64,000 nt of DNA, from the NCBI GenBank assembly GCA_040386335.1, contig JAZKFT010000041.1, forward strand, positions 22,994 to 86,993, in the 5' to 3' direction. Of the stretch, positions 33,042 to 41,490 are shown in pieces. This DNA comes from JAZKFT01 sp040386335. GTDB taxonomy: Bacteria; Bacteroidota; Bacteroidia; Chitinophagales; Chitinophagaceae. Position 1 is the stretch's first letter, and each line of letters opens with the position of its first letter. The translations under genes and the position numbers were made by a program. The notes under the pieces were generated by a model. That model had not been told where the DNA came from. It was given only the letters and a program-made list of their open reading frames with translations, and ran no database searches.

Positions 33042-34313
33042 ATGACAGTAACAATAAGCCCGTCCGGGCTCTCCGGCTCCATACAGGCCCCAACTTCCAA
33101 AAGTTCCATGCAACGTGCCTGTGCGGCGGCTTTGCTTACAAAAGGAAAAACGACGATCATTAATCCAGGTTATTCCAATGACGATAAAGCGGCATTGGAT
33201 ATTATTCAAAAACTGGGAGCAATAGTTGAAATTTTGCCTGATAGGGTTGTAGTGGAAAGCACGGGTGTGCATCCCGTTTCTCCTGTAATCAATTGTGGCG
33301 AAAGCGGCCTCAGTATCCGCATGTTTACTCCCATTGCTGCATTAAGTGATGAGGCCATTACCATCACCGGCGAAGGCAGTTTGCCTACACGGCCCATGGA
33401 TTTTTTTGATGAGATTTTTCCGATGGTCGGTATTGAAATCGCATCAAACGGAGGAAAGTTGCCGCTTCAGATTAAAGGACCATTGCAGCCACAAAATATT
33501 GAGATCGATGGTTCGCTTAGTTCTCAATTTCTAACTGGATTACTCATGGCGTATTCTGCCGCCGGGGCAAGTGATGTAAGCATCAAAGTCAACAATCTTA
33601 AGAGTAAGCCCTATATCGATCTTACGCTCAAAGTGATGCAGGACTTCGGCATGCACATGCCTGAAAACCGCAATCATGAAGAATACTATTTTGGCGCTCC
33701 TACTACCAACGACTCACAACTTAAGGCTAAAGAATACACAGTAGAAGGCGATTGGAGCGGAGCAGCATTCCTCCTCGTGGCGGGTGCGGTAGCCGGTAAT
33801 ATCACTGTAAAAGGCCTTGATGTGTTTTCCACCCAGGCGGATAAAGCCATACTACAGGCTATCATGGCCAGCGGTGCCATCATCTCTGTTCAACCGGAAC
33901 AGATTGAGATCGGGCCGGCGCAGCTAAAACCTTTTCATTTTGATGCCACCGACTGCCCCGACCTCTTCCCGCCATTGGTAGCGCTGGCATCTTTCTGCAA
34001 TGGGAAATCCGTGATACAAGGCGTAAGCCGGTTGGCGCATAAAGAAAGCAACCGCGGCATCACGCTGCAGGAGGAATTTGGGAAAATGGGCGTGGAGATA
34101 CTATTACAAGACGACCTGATGGTGATCGATGGCGGTAAGGGGTTGAAAGGTGCCGAAGTATCCTCACGCCACGACCACCGCATTGCCATGGCATGTGCTG
34201 TAGCAGCCCTGAAAGCGGATGGTCCAACCACTATCAACGGCGCCGAAGCGATCAATAAATCCTACCCTGATTTTTACGAACACATAAAGTATCTTGGTGG
34301 AAATATTGTGTAG
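33042..34313 (+). CDS. aroA: 3-Phosphoshikimate 1-carboxyvinyltransferase (EPSP synthase)
   Basis: A 423-residue enzyme joining shikimate-3-phosphate and PEP, step 6 of the shikimate pathway. Motifs in order: APTSKSSMQRACAAALL (phosphate/PEP-binding Lys and Ser), NCGESGLSIRMF, GEGSLPTRPM, DGSLSSQFLTGLLMAY, EGDWSGAAFLLVAGA, TDCPDLFPPLVALASF (catalytic Asp), and SSRHDHRIAMACAVAAL. The C-terminus is normal (YPDFYEHIKYLGG). Length is close to the usual ~420-430. It follows the unknown pair by 124 bp and precedes two exported unknown proteins. Confidence 0.95.
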   Translation: MTVTISPSGLSGSIQAPTSKSSMQRACAAALLTKGKTTIINPGYSNDDKAALDIIQKLGAIVEILPDRVVVESTGVHPVSPVINCGESGLSIRMFTPIAALSDEAITITGEGSLPTRPMDFFDEIFPMVGIEIASNGGKLPLQIKGPLQPQNIEIDGSLSSQFLTGLLMAYSAAGASDVSIKVNNLKSKPYIDLTLKVMQDFGMHMPENRNHEEYYFGAPTTNDSQLKAKEYTVEGDWSGAAFLLVAGAVAGNITVKGLDVFSTQADKAILQAIMASGAIISVQPEQIEIGPAQLKPFHFDATDCPDLFPPLVALASFCNGKSVIQGVSRLAHKESNRGITLQEEFGKMGVEILLQDDLMVIDGGKGLKGAEVSSRHDHRIAMACAVAALKADGPTTINGAEAINKSYPDFYEHIKYLGGNIV

Positions 34314-34315
34314 CT

Positions 34316-34726
34316 ATGAAATGGATGCTGCTTATATCCGCCGTATTTGTTGCCAGTTTTTCCTTTGGCCAAAAACGCGACAAAAGTTTTGATGCATATT
34401 GGCCGGCCTTCCGGAAAGCAGTGCTGGCGCTGGATCTTGCCGGTCTTGATTCGCTAACACAATACCCCGTAACTTCCAGGGGCACGATGGATTCTGATCC
34501 TAAAAAGCCAATCGACCGGGCGCATATTATTGCTGCCCTGAAAAAGTATTTTCCTGTTGACGGTGGCGTAGGCGATGGCACCCATAAGCAACAGATAGAA
34601 AGCCGTACCTCCATTCCCGATAAAGATTATGAATACAGCAGCCCGGGAAACATGAGGGTAGGGGATATGCAGTTTAAGAAGGTAAAAGGTAAGTGGAAAT
34701 TTTACTTCATCTATATGGACGAATAA
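34316..34726 (+). CDS. Exported protein of unknown function
   Basis: A 136-residue protein with signal peptide (MKWMLLISAVFVASFSFGQ). The start is 2 nt after the aroA stop, so it is likely co-translated. The mature part has FDAYWPAFRKAVLALDLAGLDSLTQYP (a helical stretch seen in small NTF2/SnoaL-like periplasmic proteins), a flexible centre and a C-terminal VGDMQFKKVKGKWKFYFIYMDE beta hairpin. The layout would suit an NTF2-like fold but I do not see proof. Unknown role. Confidence 0.72.
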   Translation: MKWMLLISAVFVASFSFGQKRDKSFDAYWPAFRKAVLALDLAGLDSLTQYPVTSRGTMDSDPKKPIDRAHIIAALKKYFPVDGGVGDGTHKQQIESRTSIPDKDYEYSSPGNMRVGDMQFKKVKGKWKFYFIYMDE

Positions 34727-34776
34727 TGTTCGTTCATATGTTTTTATTGCCTCTGATTCTGTTCAATAACCTTATC

Positions 34777-35298
34777 ATGAAATTACATTTTGTAATCATC
34801 CTTTTATTACAGTGTAACCTTTATGCGCAGGCACCCCGTGATTTAAATTTCTACCTGGCCCACAACCAGGTATCAGTGAATTCAAAGGATTTTTGTAACG
34901 GAAAATTTGATGCCTGGGATGATGAAAAAACTAATTCGATTATCGATAGCCTGCAGACCCGAAATGATATCACCAGGCCATTTTACATTTATTTGGTTTC
35001 TAAAATTCTAGATCGGGAAGCAACAATACTCTCTGCCTCCTTTGGCGCTTTATGTAAAAACTTTGCTGAATCGTATCCTGACTTTTTGATGGAGTTTTTA
35101 TTTTCTAAAAGCAAAATGAACGAAAAGCGATTCCTTGGAAACTGGTCGTACCAGCTGATGATGGAGTTTTTGATCGATTGCCCGGAAACTGAAAAGCAAT
35201 GCATTCAGCATTCATTACAGCAGGGTTTGAAAAAATGCAAACCTGCCAATCAACTACAATTAAAAAAGTTCTATACCATGATTCAAGCTGCGTTGTAA
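34777..35298 (+). CDS. Exported protein of unknown function
   Basis: The start is placed at the ATG at 34777, giving 173 residues with a signal peptide (MKLHFVIILLLQCNLYAQ). An upstream in-frame ATG at 34693 would overlap the previous gene and precede the signal sequence. The mature protein is helical (NDITRPFYIYLVSKILDREA, SFGALCKNFAESYPDFLMEFLF, YQLMMEFLIDCPETEKQC) with four Cys that could pair. No domain is recognised. It closes the plus-strand aromatic run and is convergent with the arginase-family gene 2 bp away. Confidence 0.7.
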   Translation: MKLHFVIILLLQCNLYAQAPRDLNFYLAHNQVSVNSKDFCNGKFDAWDDEKTNSIIDSLQTRNDITRPFYIYLVSKILDREATILSASFGALCKNFAESYPDFLMEFLFSKSKMNEKRFLGNWSYQLMMEFLIDCPETEKQCIQHSLQQGLKKCKPANQLQLKKFYTMIQAAL

Positions 35299-35300
35299 CA

Positions 35301-36248
35301 TTAGTTCATCATCAGGATGTTCACGCTTCTTTGTAAAATATTAAAGGCAATCTCAGCCATCAGGTTTTCTTTGTCAAGTGTTGGATTCACTTCTGTTATT
35401 TCAAAGCAACTGATCTTCCGGCTCTGCATAAATTTACTGATCAGGTCCTCTACTTCTCTTTCTTTTAAGCCGTTGCTAACCGGGGTGCCTGTACCCTTGC
35501 TGATGGTGCTGTCGAGGCTGTCCACGTCAAAGCTCACATAGATATCGGTACAGTCGCTCAGGTAACGGATGACACTGCGGTATATGATTTCGGCCCCTTT
35601 CCGGCGGACTTCACTTGTCGTGATCACCTTCATGCCATATTTTTCAATAATGCTTTTTTCTTCCTTTTCAAAGTCGCGTAGCGAAATAAACACTACATCT
35701 TCTGGCAATACTTTGGGTTCTATTTTGCCAATATTTTTAAGGTAGTCCCACATTTTTTTTGTTTCGGCATCCAGTTCGTGTACGCCACAATCCAGGTTGT
35801 CTTCACCAATAGCTGTGGCCAGGGGCATGCCGTGGAGGTTGCCACTGGGCGTGGTGTAGGGCGTGTGCAGATCGGCGTGTGCATCAATCCATATTACGCC
35901 TAGTTTGCTTTTGGGTTTCGCCATTTTAAGCCCGGCAATGGTGGCGCCCGCATTACTATGATCGCCGCTGATAATTACCGGGAAGAAATTATTTTTAACC
36001 GTGTCGCACACGGCTTTGCTCACTTTATCATACATGCTTGCAATGCCCTTAATTCGTTTGGCATAAGGCGATTCTATCGGCTCAAAAAGCAGCTTATTTT
36101 CATGGGGTATTTTTTCCGAGGGAAAGTGTACAAAGAAATTGCTCATAAAATCGAGCGCCGCTATTTTGATGGCTTCCACGCCCAGGCTGGCGCCACGGGT
36201 TCCGGCCCCTATTTCCGATGCAACTTCTATTAGTTTGATGTTTTTCAT
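35301..36248 (-). CDS. Arginase/agmatinase-family ureohydrolase
   Basis: A 315-residue Mn-dependent ureohydrolase. The metal motifs SGDHSNAGATIAG (with the usual GGDHS reduced to SGDHS), WIDAHADLHTP and VSFDVDSLD are all present, and EITEVNPTLD is the late substrate loop. True arginases cut arginine to ornithine and urea; agmatinase and formiminoglutamase are alternatives. Length (~300) and the HADLHTP-type segment are compatible with arginase, which many Bacteroidota genomes carry. Its stop is 2 bp from the convergent upstream gene. Confidence 0.86.
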   Translation of the reverse strand: MKNIKLIEVASEIGAGTRGASLGVEAIKIAALDFMSNFFVHFPSEKIPHENKLLFEPIESPYAKRIKGIASMYDKVSKAVCDTVKNNFFPVIISGDHSNAGATIAGLKMAKPKSKLGVIWIDAHADLHTPYTTPSGNLHGMPLATAIGEDNLDCGVHELDAETKKMWDYLKNIGKIEPKVLPEDVVFISLRDFEKEEKSIIEKYGMKVITTSEVRRKGAEIIYRSVIRYLSDCTDIYVSFDVDSLDSTISKGTGTPVSNGLKEREVEDLISKFMQSRKISCFEITEVNPTLDKENLMAEIAFNILQRSVNILMMN

Positions 36249-36260
36249 AAATAGCTAAGT

Positions 36261-36596
36261 CTATAAACTCCAAAATGAGTTCAACATAAGAATCAAACGT
36301 TGTAAATCATTTTGAGTAAGTTTCCCTATTGTCTGTCGAATAATTGATTCGTTAATGGTAACAATTTTGTGGAGCCGTATGATCGAGGGTTTGTGAAGAT
36401 TGGCTGCAGTCCAATCCTGAATAAAAAAGTCGTACGGTGTGCTGAGCAAGTTGCTTGTAATTCTTGCGATAATTACATCGTTATCGTTGGTGTTTTTTAA
36501 AATAATAACCGGCCGAAGCTTTATGCCGGTAAGGTCAGTAAATGGAATATTGGCGACAGCAATATCACCTAATTTATAAAACTGCATTGTCTCCAT
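36261..36596 (-). CDS. MazF/PemK-like toxin
   Basis: The start is set at the ATG at 36596 (111 residues); a longer frame from 36716 lies wholly within the antitoxin gene and adds low-quality sequence. The protein begins METMQFYKLGDIAVANIPFTDL and has TGIKLRPVIILKN and DVIIARITSN, the signature of MazF/PemK growth-inhibiting endoribonucleases. A helical C-terminus follows. It overlaps the antitoxin gene by 23 nt, the normal order for this type II toxin-antitoxin class. The conserved R of KLRPV is present. Confidence 0.8.
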   Translation of the reverse strand: METMQFYKLGDIAVANIPFTDLTGIKLRPVIILKNTNDNDVIIARITSNLLSTPYDFFIQDWTAANLHKPSIIRLHKIVTINESIIRQTIGKLTQNDLQRLILMLNSFWSL

Positions 36597-36819
36597 ATTT
36601 CTTATCGTAATAGTCGTCCTCGTCCTCGTACTCTTTAAAAAAAGAGTGCTGTCCTGATTGCAAAAATGATTTTTCTTCTTCGTTGTCTGAATCACTTTCA
36701 AAAACGAAAACAACATAGGCCTTTACATGTCCATCATCACTAAGAATACTGCTAATACTTTCAGGAATGGAAATGTTTTTTGTATCTGTCACCGTTGTTT
36801 CAAATTCAATAGTTGGCAT
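36574..36819 (-). CDS. Antitoxin partner of MazF-like toxin
   Basis: An 81-residue acidic protein. The N-terminal MPTIEFETTVTDTKNISIPESI is a MazE/DUF2281-like DNA-binding segment, followed by a short alpha/beta part (HVKAYVVFVFES). The C-terminus is strongly acidic and flexible (EYEDEDDYYDKKYGD), as expected for an intrinsically disordered antitoxin tail that wraps the toxin. It overlaps the toxin gene by 23 nt and lies first, so it is translated before the toxin. Confidence 0.75.
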   Translation of the reverse strand: MPTIEFETTVTDTKNISIPESISSILSDDGHVKAYVVFVFESDSDNEEEKSFLQSGQHSFFKEYEDEDDYYDKKYGDNAVL

Positions 36820-36840
36820 GGTGATTATCTTTACTCAAAT

Positions 36841-37599
36841 TTAAGTATTCTTTCCTGTAGATTGTTTAACCAACTTTGCCAACACCTTAAACCGCACAAA
36901 CATTTCCTCACTATACCATTTTTCTTCGTGCGTTTTACGGATTACCTCAGCATGATCTTTCATTTTGTAGGCAAAGTTTTTCATGTGTTCCTTGCTTTGC
37001 CAAATGCTGAACGTGGCCTGCTTAATGAATGGCATTTCACCGATACCATATGACCTGATAAACCCTTCCGCAGCCGCCATTTGGCTGCCCACAGCATCTA
37101 CATGGCTCCAGAAACGTTTTAATCTCTTGATGCGGATGGTTGCCCTTGTAAGTACGGCTATTTCGCCTTCGTAACTGGTTTGTTTGGGTAATGATCCAAA
37201 CACCTCTTTTGCATCCCAAAGACCGTGTCCTTCAATAGGTTCCAGGATAAAAGTGGTGGTGCTACAGTTGAAGAATTTCCAATAGCGGGTGATAAACGAC
37301 GACCGTTGACTTCCGACAGCCGACTGCATGTCGATGGAGGTTAACTGGTCAATAGCGCTTTCCGGCTGACGGCCGGCGGTAGACTGTTGAAGGCCAACAG
37401 TCAGCACCGCCCATTGCTGCCAGTCGGGCGTTTTGTCGAAAGTACCATTGCGGCCGCTGCCCATTAATTTGTAGAAGGAAACTCTTTTATTAAGCCATAA
37501 CGGCAAACGAAAAAGCCCCATGGATATGATAGCAAATGGTATGGCCCAACGGGGATAGCGGACGATGGTAAGCGTGGCTATTGTGGTGACTTTATCCAA
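36841..37599 (-). CDS. CrtA-like (spheroidene monooxygenase-type) protein with odd insertion
   Basis: A 252-residue protein starting TTG directly after the FkbM-like stop (TAG|TTG). The core matches the spheroidene monooxygenase-like family: LWLNKRVSFYKLMGSGRNGTF, PDWQQWAVLTV, RYWKFFNCSTTTFILEPIEGHG, GEIAVLTRATIRIKR, and GIGEMPFIKQATFSIWQS. Between VLTV and SSFITRYW there is a low-quality ~30-residue segment (LQQSTAGRQPESAIDQL plus 12 further residues). Its DNA (about 37305-37400) resembles the genome's intergenic word repeats (CGACAGCCGAC, GACGGCCGGCGG). The reading frame is preserved. In carotenoid producers relatives oxidise carotenoids; no carotenoid genes are nearby, so function is uncertain. 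Confidence 0.78.
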   Translation of the reverse strand: MDKVTTIATLTIVRYPRWAIPFAIISMGLFRLPLWLNKRVSFYKLMGSGRNGTFDKTPDWQQWAVLTVGLQQSTAGRQPESAIDQLTSIDMQSAVGSQRSSFITRYWKFFNCSTTTFILEPIEGHGLWDAKEVFGSLPKQTSYEGEIAVLTRATIRIKRLKRFWSHVDAVGSQMAAAEGFIRSYGIGEMPFIKQATFSIWQSKEHMKNFAYKMKDHAEVIRKTHEEKWYSEEMFVRFKVLAKLVKQSTGKNT

Positions 37600-38373
37600 C
37601 TAAACAACAATGAATTTTTGAAAAGATGCTATCCGGTGTGCTGGTATAAACATCAAATCGCCTACAACTGTTTGATCTGTAGTAAGAACCGGGATTAATT
37701 GTTGTTTTTGCGCATAAAAACTCTTGTAACCCAGTTTCCACATCATTTCCAGGATCGTAAATTTGTTATCGCCTTCCGTTTCTATTTGCATGATGGGCAA
37801 CTGCCTTGCAATCAGCGGTTCCATCAGCGGAATTACGGGTACTTCGTAACCTTCGATGTCGCATTTGATATAATCGATCTTGCCAAGGGCTTCAAACAAG
37901 TGTAAAGGATGCTTCAATTCTACTTCATACTTATCTCCGGCGGCTAAATATTGGGTTTCATCTTTTTTTAATACCCGCATTAAACCGTGGCGATGCTTGT
38001 CGCTGGATGGATTGCCCATTAGAATAGTACCGTCGTTCTCGCCCAGTGCATAGGGGAGGATGGTCACATTTTGCAGGCCGCTGATATTTTTTTCCAACAC
38101 CTGGCGGTATAATTCAATAGGTTCCACCGTATATACCCTGCCGGTTTTACCTACGAGTCTTGAAAATATTTTTGTAAAGTAGCCGAGGTTGCCGCCAATG
38201 TCTATCACTGTTTCACCCTGGCCAATAAGATTTTTTACAAAATAATGGCTGAAATAGGAGGGGGTGTCTTTAAGCCATCCCTTATTGAAATAATGAAAAA
38301 ACAAAGTGCTGGTCAACCGCAGGTAGTTCTTCTGCCCGAGTAATTTATTTAAAAGAGATTTTATTGCTTTCAT
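37600..38373 (-). CDS. FkbM-family methyltransferase
   Basis: A 257-residue SAM-dependent methyltransferase. The glycine-rich motif I is TVIDIGGNLGYFTKIFS (about residues 55-71). VYTVEPIELYRQVLEKN and NVTILPYALGENDG follow, then IDYIKCDIEGYEVPVIPL, which is diagnostic of the FkbM group. The C-terminal half is normal. Substrates are usually small molecules or glycans; not known here. Its stop directly abuts the TTG start of the CrtA-like gene, so the two are co-translated. Confidence 0.87.
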   Translation of the reverse strand: MKAIKSLLNKLLGQKNYLRLTSTLFFHYFNKGWLKDTPSYFSHYFVKNLIGQGETVIDIGGNLGYFTKIFSRLVGKTGRVYTVEPIELYRQVLEKNISGLQNVTILPYALGENDGTILMGNPSSDKHRHGLMRVLKKDETQYLAAGDKYEVELKHPLHLFEALGKIDYIKCDIEGYEVPVIPLMEPLIARQLPIMQIETEGDNKFTILEMMWKLGYKSFYAQKQQLIPVLTTDQTVVGDLMFIPAHRIASFQKFIVV

Positions 38374-38447
38374 GATTTTAAGGTTCAGGCTTCAGGCTAC
38401 AAGTTTTCAAGATCGTTGCATCAAGCGTCAGACGTAGCGCGTTTAGC

Positions 38448-40043
38448 TTAATGAGTAATAATCTCCACTGCCTTTTTGTAAGTGGGGCTATTGTTGTTTT
38501 CCACTTCATAGTATCCCTCGTTTCGGTAAAGCTGCCTTGCTAATAGTGCCTTGATCCGCCTGAGTGATTCCTGCTGCAGTTTAGTGTTGGTTAATGCCAG
38601 GTTGATACTGTCTTTTTTTGCAAAATCTACCAACAAAATCCAGGTACTGGCTGGCAGATTATACACCGTGTCAAATGCCGCAGCATTCTTAAAAACATCA
38701 AATGCCGGTTTGTTTTGCTTGTAAAGTTGGTAGGTAAAATTAGAAAGCGTGTTTGCTATCAAAAGCCGGCCCAGGTCTTCTGAAACGGTTGCGGTGTCCA
38801 TTGCTACATATACATCAGGTGTAATACCACCACCGTCGTATAATGTTTTTCCTTTTTTGGTTTTAAAAGACTTTCCTCTTGTAAAAGCCGAATCTGTACT
38901 GAGGCTATCTCTATGGTGAAACCTGTCCAGCAATTCCTCACCGTACACTTTTCTGCCTTTATTGTAAGGCTTTTGAATACTGCGGCCAAGTGGCGTGTAA
39001 TAGCGGGCTACTGTTAAGCGCAATGCACCACCATCGCTAAGACCATATTGTTCCTGCACCAGGCCCTTGCCAAAGCTGCGACGGCCTACGATGGTACAAC
39101 GATCATTATCCTGCAGGGCACCGGCCAATACTTCGCTGGCACTGGCACTGAACTCGTCCATGAGTAATACCAGTTCGCCTTCTTCAAAAACGCCCGGCTT
39201 ACTGCTTTTAAATTCCCTGCGTTTCACTTTGTTGCCTTCGGTGTACACGATCATTTTACCGTCTGGTAAAAATTCGTCGGCAATATTTACCGCTGCTTCC
39301 AGTACACCGCCGCCATTGCTGCGCAGGTCCAGTATCAGCTTCTTCATGCCAAGCGGTTTTAGCTTATCCATGGCCTGCATAAATTCAATGTAGGTCACTT
39401 CGGCAAATTTATTGAGGCGTATATAGCCTACACCCGGGGCCGCCATATAAGCAGCATCCAGCGAAGGGATGGGTATGATCCCGCGCTTCACTTTTACGGT
39501 GATAGGTTTGTTATTGCGATATAGGGTCAACACCACTTCCGAACCGCCTTCGCCACGAAATAGTTTCCGAAAGGCATCGGCTTTCAAACGCTTTCCAGCA
39601 ATGATGCTGTCGCCGGCTTTGATAAGTTGGTCACCCACCTGAATGCCAGCTACCGCTGCCGGGCCTTTGTCTACTACATATAGTACATTGAGCGTGTCGT
39701 TATATACCTGGTATTCAATTCCGATTCCCTGGAAATTTCCCCGGAGATCGTTATTTACATCATCCAGTTTTAAAGGGGCGATGTATACTGAATGAGGATC
39801 CAGCCGGTTCAGGATGGCCTGTATGGCATCGTAATTCATACTGTCAGTATCCACTTTGTCCACGTATTTTTCATTGATCAGTGCCAGCACTTCGCTGGTC
39901 GTATTATTCATGCCCTTTGAAGCATTGTTTTTCTTCCAGCCCATGGCTTCCTGTAGCTGATACCCGATCAAAATACCCATTACCATCACTACGCTAAAAA
40001 GCAGGGGCAGCCACACCTGTAATCGTTTGTTCACCATCGTCAT
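38448..40043 (-). CDS. S41 C-terminal processing peptidase
   Basis: A 531-residue membrane-anchored periplasmic protease. The N-terminal transmembrane/signal anchor (WLPLLFSVVMVMGILIGYQL) precedes the VLALINEKYVDKVDTDS cap. A PDZ domain follows (about residues 90-165, FQGIGIEYQVY and GIQVGDQLIKAGD), then the S41 core: GYIRLNKFAEVTY, LILDLRSNGGG, the catalytic Ser in DEFSASASEV and Lys in FGKGLVQEQYG. A long C-terminal extension (about 150 residues) is common in Bacteroidota CtpA homologues. A strong promoter lies 20-50 nt upstream. Confidence 0.95.
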   Translation of the reverse strand: MTMVNKRLQVWLPLLFSVVMVMGILIGYQLQEAMGWKKNNASKGMNNTTSEVLALINEKYVDKVDTDSMNYDAIQAILNRLDPHSVYIAPLKLDDVNNDLRGNFQGIGIEYQVYNDTLNVLYVVDKGPAAVAGIQVGDQLIKAGDSIIAGKRLKADAFRKLFRGEGGSEVVLTLYRNNKPITVKVKRGIIPIPSLDAAYMAAPGVGYIRLNKFAEVTYIEFMQAMDKLKPLGMKKLILDLRSNGGGVLEAAVNIADEFLPDGKMIVYTEGNKVKRREFKSSKPGVFEEGELVLLMDEFSASASEVLAGALQDNDRCTIVGRRSFGKGLVQEQYGLSDGGALRLTVARYYTPLGRSIQKPYNKGRKVYGEELLDRFHHRDSLSTDSAFTRGKSFKTKKGKTLYDGGGITPDVYVAMDTATVSEDLGRLLIANTLSNFTYQLYKQNKPAFDVFKNAAAFDTVYNLPASTWILLVDFAKKDSINLALTNTKLQQESLRRIKALLARQLYRNEGYYEVENNNSPTYKKAVEIITH

Positions 40044-40061
40044 CTGTTATATTAAAGTGGC

Positions 40062-40091
40062 CAAAAGTACAGGTTGGCGATGGATTGGCAA
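40062..40091 (-). promoter_or_regulatory. Promoter of the S41 peptidase
   Basis: On the minus strand TTG (40089-40091) and TACTTTTG (40062-40069) are separated by exactly 19 nt, the canonical Bacteroidota spacing. The expected +1 is ~40057, ~15 nt before the start codon at 40043. Confidence 0.7.
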
Positions 40092-40226
40092 TTGGAGTAT
40101 TGCAAAGGGTCAATTTGCTGTTTAACCCGCCTGTTTTCCATGATGATAATAAATGTTATTCGAAGTGCGGACATCTATCAAACATTGAAAATAGACGGCC
40201 GGTAAATGATTCGGGAGAGCGGACTT

Positions 40227-41291
40227 TTATAGATCTTTTGATTGCGCAGGGGAGAACTCATCCACATCAGGTTCCAATACAAAATTAGTTTTAATATGCA
40301 CCTCGTTCGTGGGTTCCTCCGTTGAAGGCTCCGTTTCGGGGGCTTCAACGGCTGGTTCCGGATATTCTGATTCATTTTCATCCTGCGCTGTTGGTTTGGT
40401 CTCCATTCTTGTTGTTTCATCACCGGCAACCGGTTCCTCTGCTTTCTCTTTAATTTTTACTGTACCCTTACCTCCCTGTGTTTTAAAGCGCAGGTTTTCT
40501 TCAGTTTGGTTAATGAGGTTAGGGATCAATATTTCGCTGGCTCCGGCTATCATTGCCAAAAAATATCCCAGCCATGGCTGGCTTTCCGGGTTTTCGTTTG
40601 CAAAGCCTATCAGCACATTCCCCTTAATGGCAAACGTAACCATCAGGCCTGCAAAAACGCCGTAAAAAACCCGCAGAAAGCCATCCAGCCTGTGTATGGC
40701 CAACCCGGATACAACACTCCCTGAGTACTTTCGAAATCTGAAAAATGTGGTTATAAACGCGCCGACACCCCCAAGTAAAGTGGGCATAACTATTTGGTAG
40801 CGGGTACTGTCGGCTGCAAAAAAGGTAATTTCCTTACTAAACCTCTCTACAATTAACAGCAGTATTGCAAGAAGGCTTACGGTGGCAAATGCAGCATATA
40901 TGTAGGCCATCCTAACCCTTTCTTTGCAATGTTCATAGATCCGCTCGTCTACTTTACGCAGCAGTGTTTTTGCACTAAAGCTGTTGCGATCGTCCAGTAT
41001 CCGGCCAATCACTTCGCCGAGCATTTTTTTATAGGATAACCTGTTTTTCCTGCCGACAAAAATACGGTCGACTAATGCCGCTGCCATGTTGCAACTTCCT
41101 GCCACTTCGCCAAAATCGGCGGCAAAACGCTTCTCTTCATATTGTTGGGAAGTAAACCAGTTCAGGTTGATGTCTGAATCGATTGTTACCAGGAAGGACT
41201 TTGCCCTGTGTACTACATATACTATAGGTTTGCTGGTACTTGGGTCTTTTTCACCCGCTACTAGTTCGCATAGGTTTATGTCTGTGGTCAT
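40227..41291 (-). CDS. Membrane protein of unknown function with acidic tail
   Basis: A 354-residue protein. The N-terminal ~130 residues are soluble, with alpha/beta style IVYVVHRAKSFLVTIDSD and KRFAADFGEVAGSCNMAA. A membrane part of about four helices follows (AYIYAAFATVSLLAILLLIV, VMPTLLGGVGAFITTFFRF, FLRVFYGVFAGLMVTFAI, YFLAMIAGASEILIPNLI). A Pro/Glu-rich acidic C-terminal tail (~60 residues) ends it. It resembles membrane-bound components of orphan sensory systems in layout only. No family is recognised. Preceded by a short gap and divergent from mdh. Confidence 0.75.
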   Translation of the reverse strand: MTTDINLCELVAGEKDPSTSKPIVYVVHRAKSFLVTIDSDINLNWFTSQQYEEKRFAADFGEVAGSCNMAAALVDRIFVGRKNRLSYKKMLGEVIGRILDDRNSFSAKTLLRKVDERIYEHCKERVRMAYIYAAFATVSLLAILLLIVERFSKEITFFAADSTRYQIVMPTLLGGVGAFITTFFRFRKYSGSVVSGLAIHRLDGFLRVFYGVFAGLMVTFAIKGNVLIGFANENPESQPWLGYFLAMIAGASEILIPNLINQTEENLRFKTQGGKGTVKIKEKAEEPVAGDETTRMETKPTAQDENESEYPEPAVEAPETEPSTEEPTNEVHIKTNFVLEPDVDEFSPAQSKDL

Positions 41292-41422
41292 AGAAGGGTT
41301 GTTTTTAGGAAATAAATGCCTGTTGCCAATAAATAGAATCCTTTAGCGATTGATATCAAATTAAGTAAACATGCAACCGTGGATACTGCCGGATGTTACC
41401 GGAAAACAATGGAAATTTTTCA

Positions 41423-41453
41423 TTTGGTCAATCCCCACCCCCGGTTACCTTTG
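41423..41453 (+). promoter_or_regulatory. Promoter of malate dehydrogenase
   Basis: TTTG (41423-41426) and TACCTTTG (41446-41453) are separated by exactly 19 nt, a perfect match to the Bacteroidota promoter. The expected +1 is ~41458, ~33 nt before the mdh ATG. Confidence 0.85.
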
Positions 41454-41490
41454 CGGCTCAAAATCATTTTAACCCCAAAAAAATAGTTGT

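Noticed and set aside
36597..36716. Long form of the MazF-like toxin from 36716
   Set aside because: The added 40 residues lie within the antitoxin gene in another frame and are low-complexity; the ATG at 36596 matches the family start.
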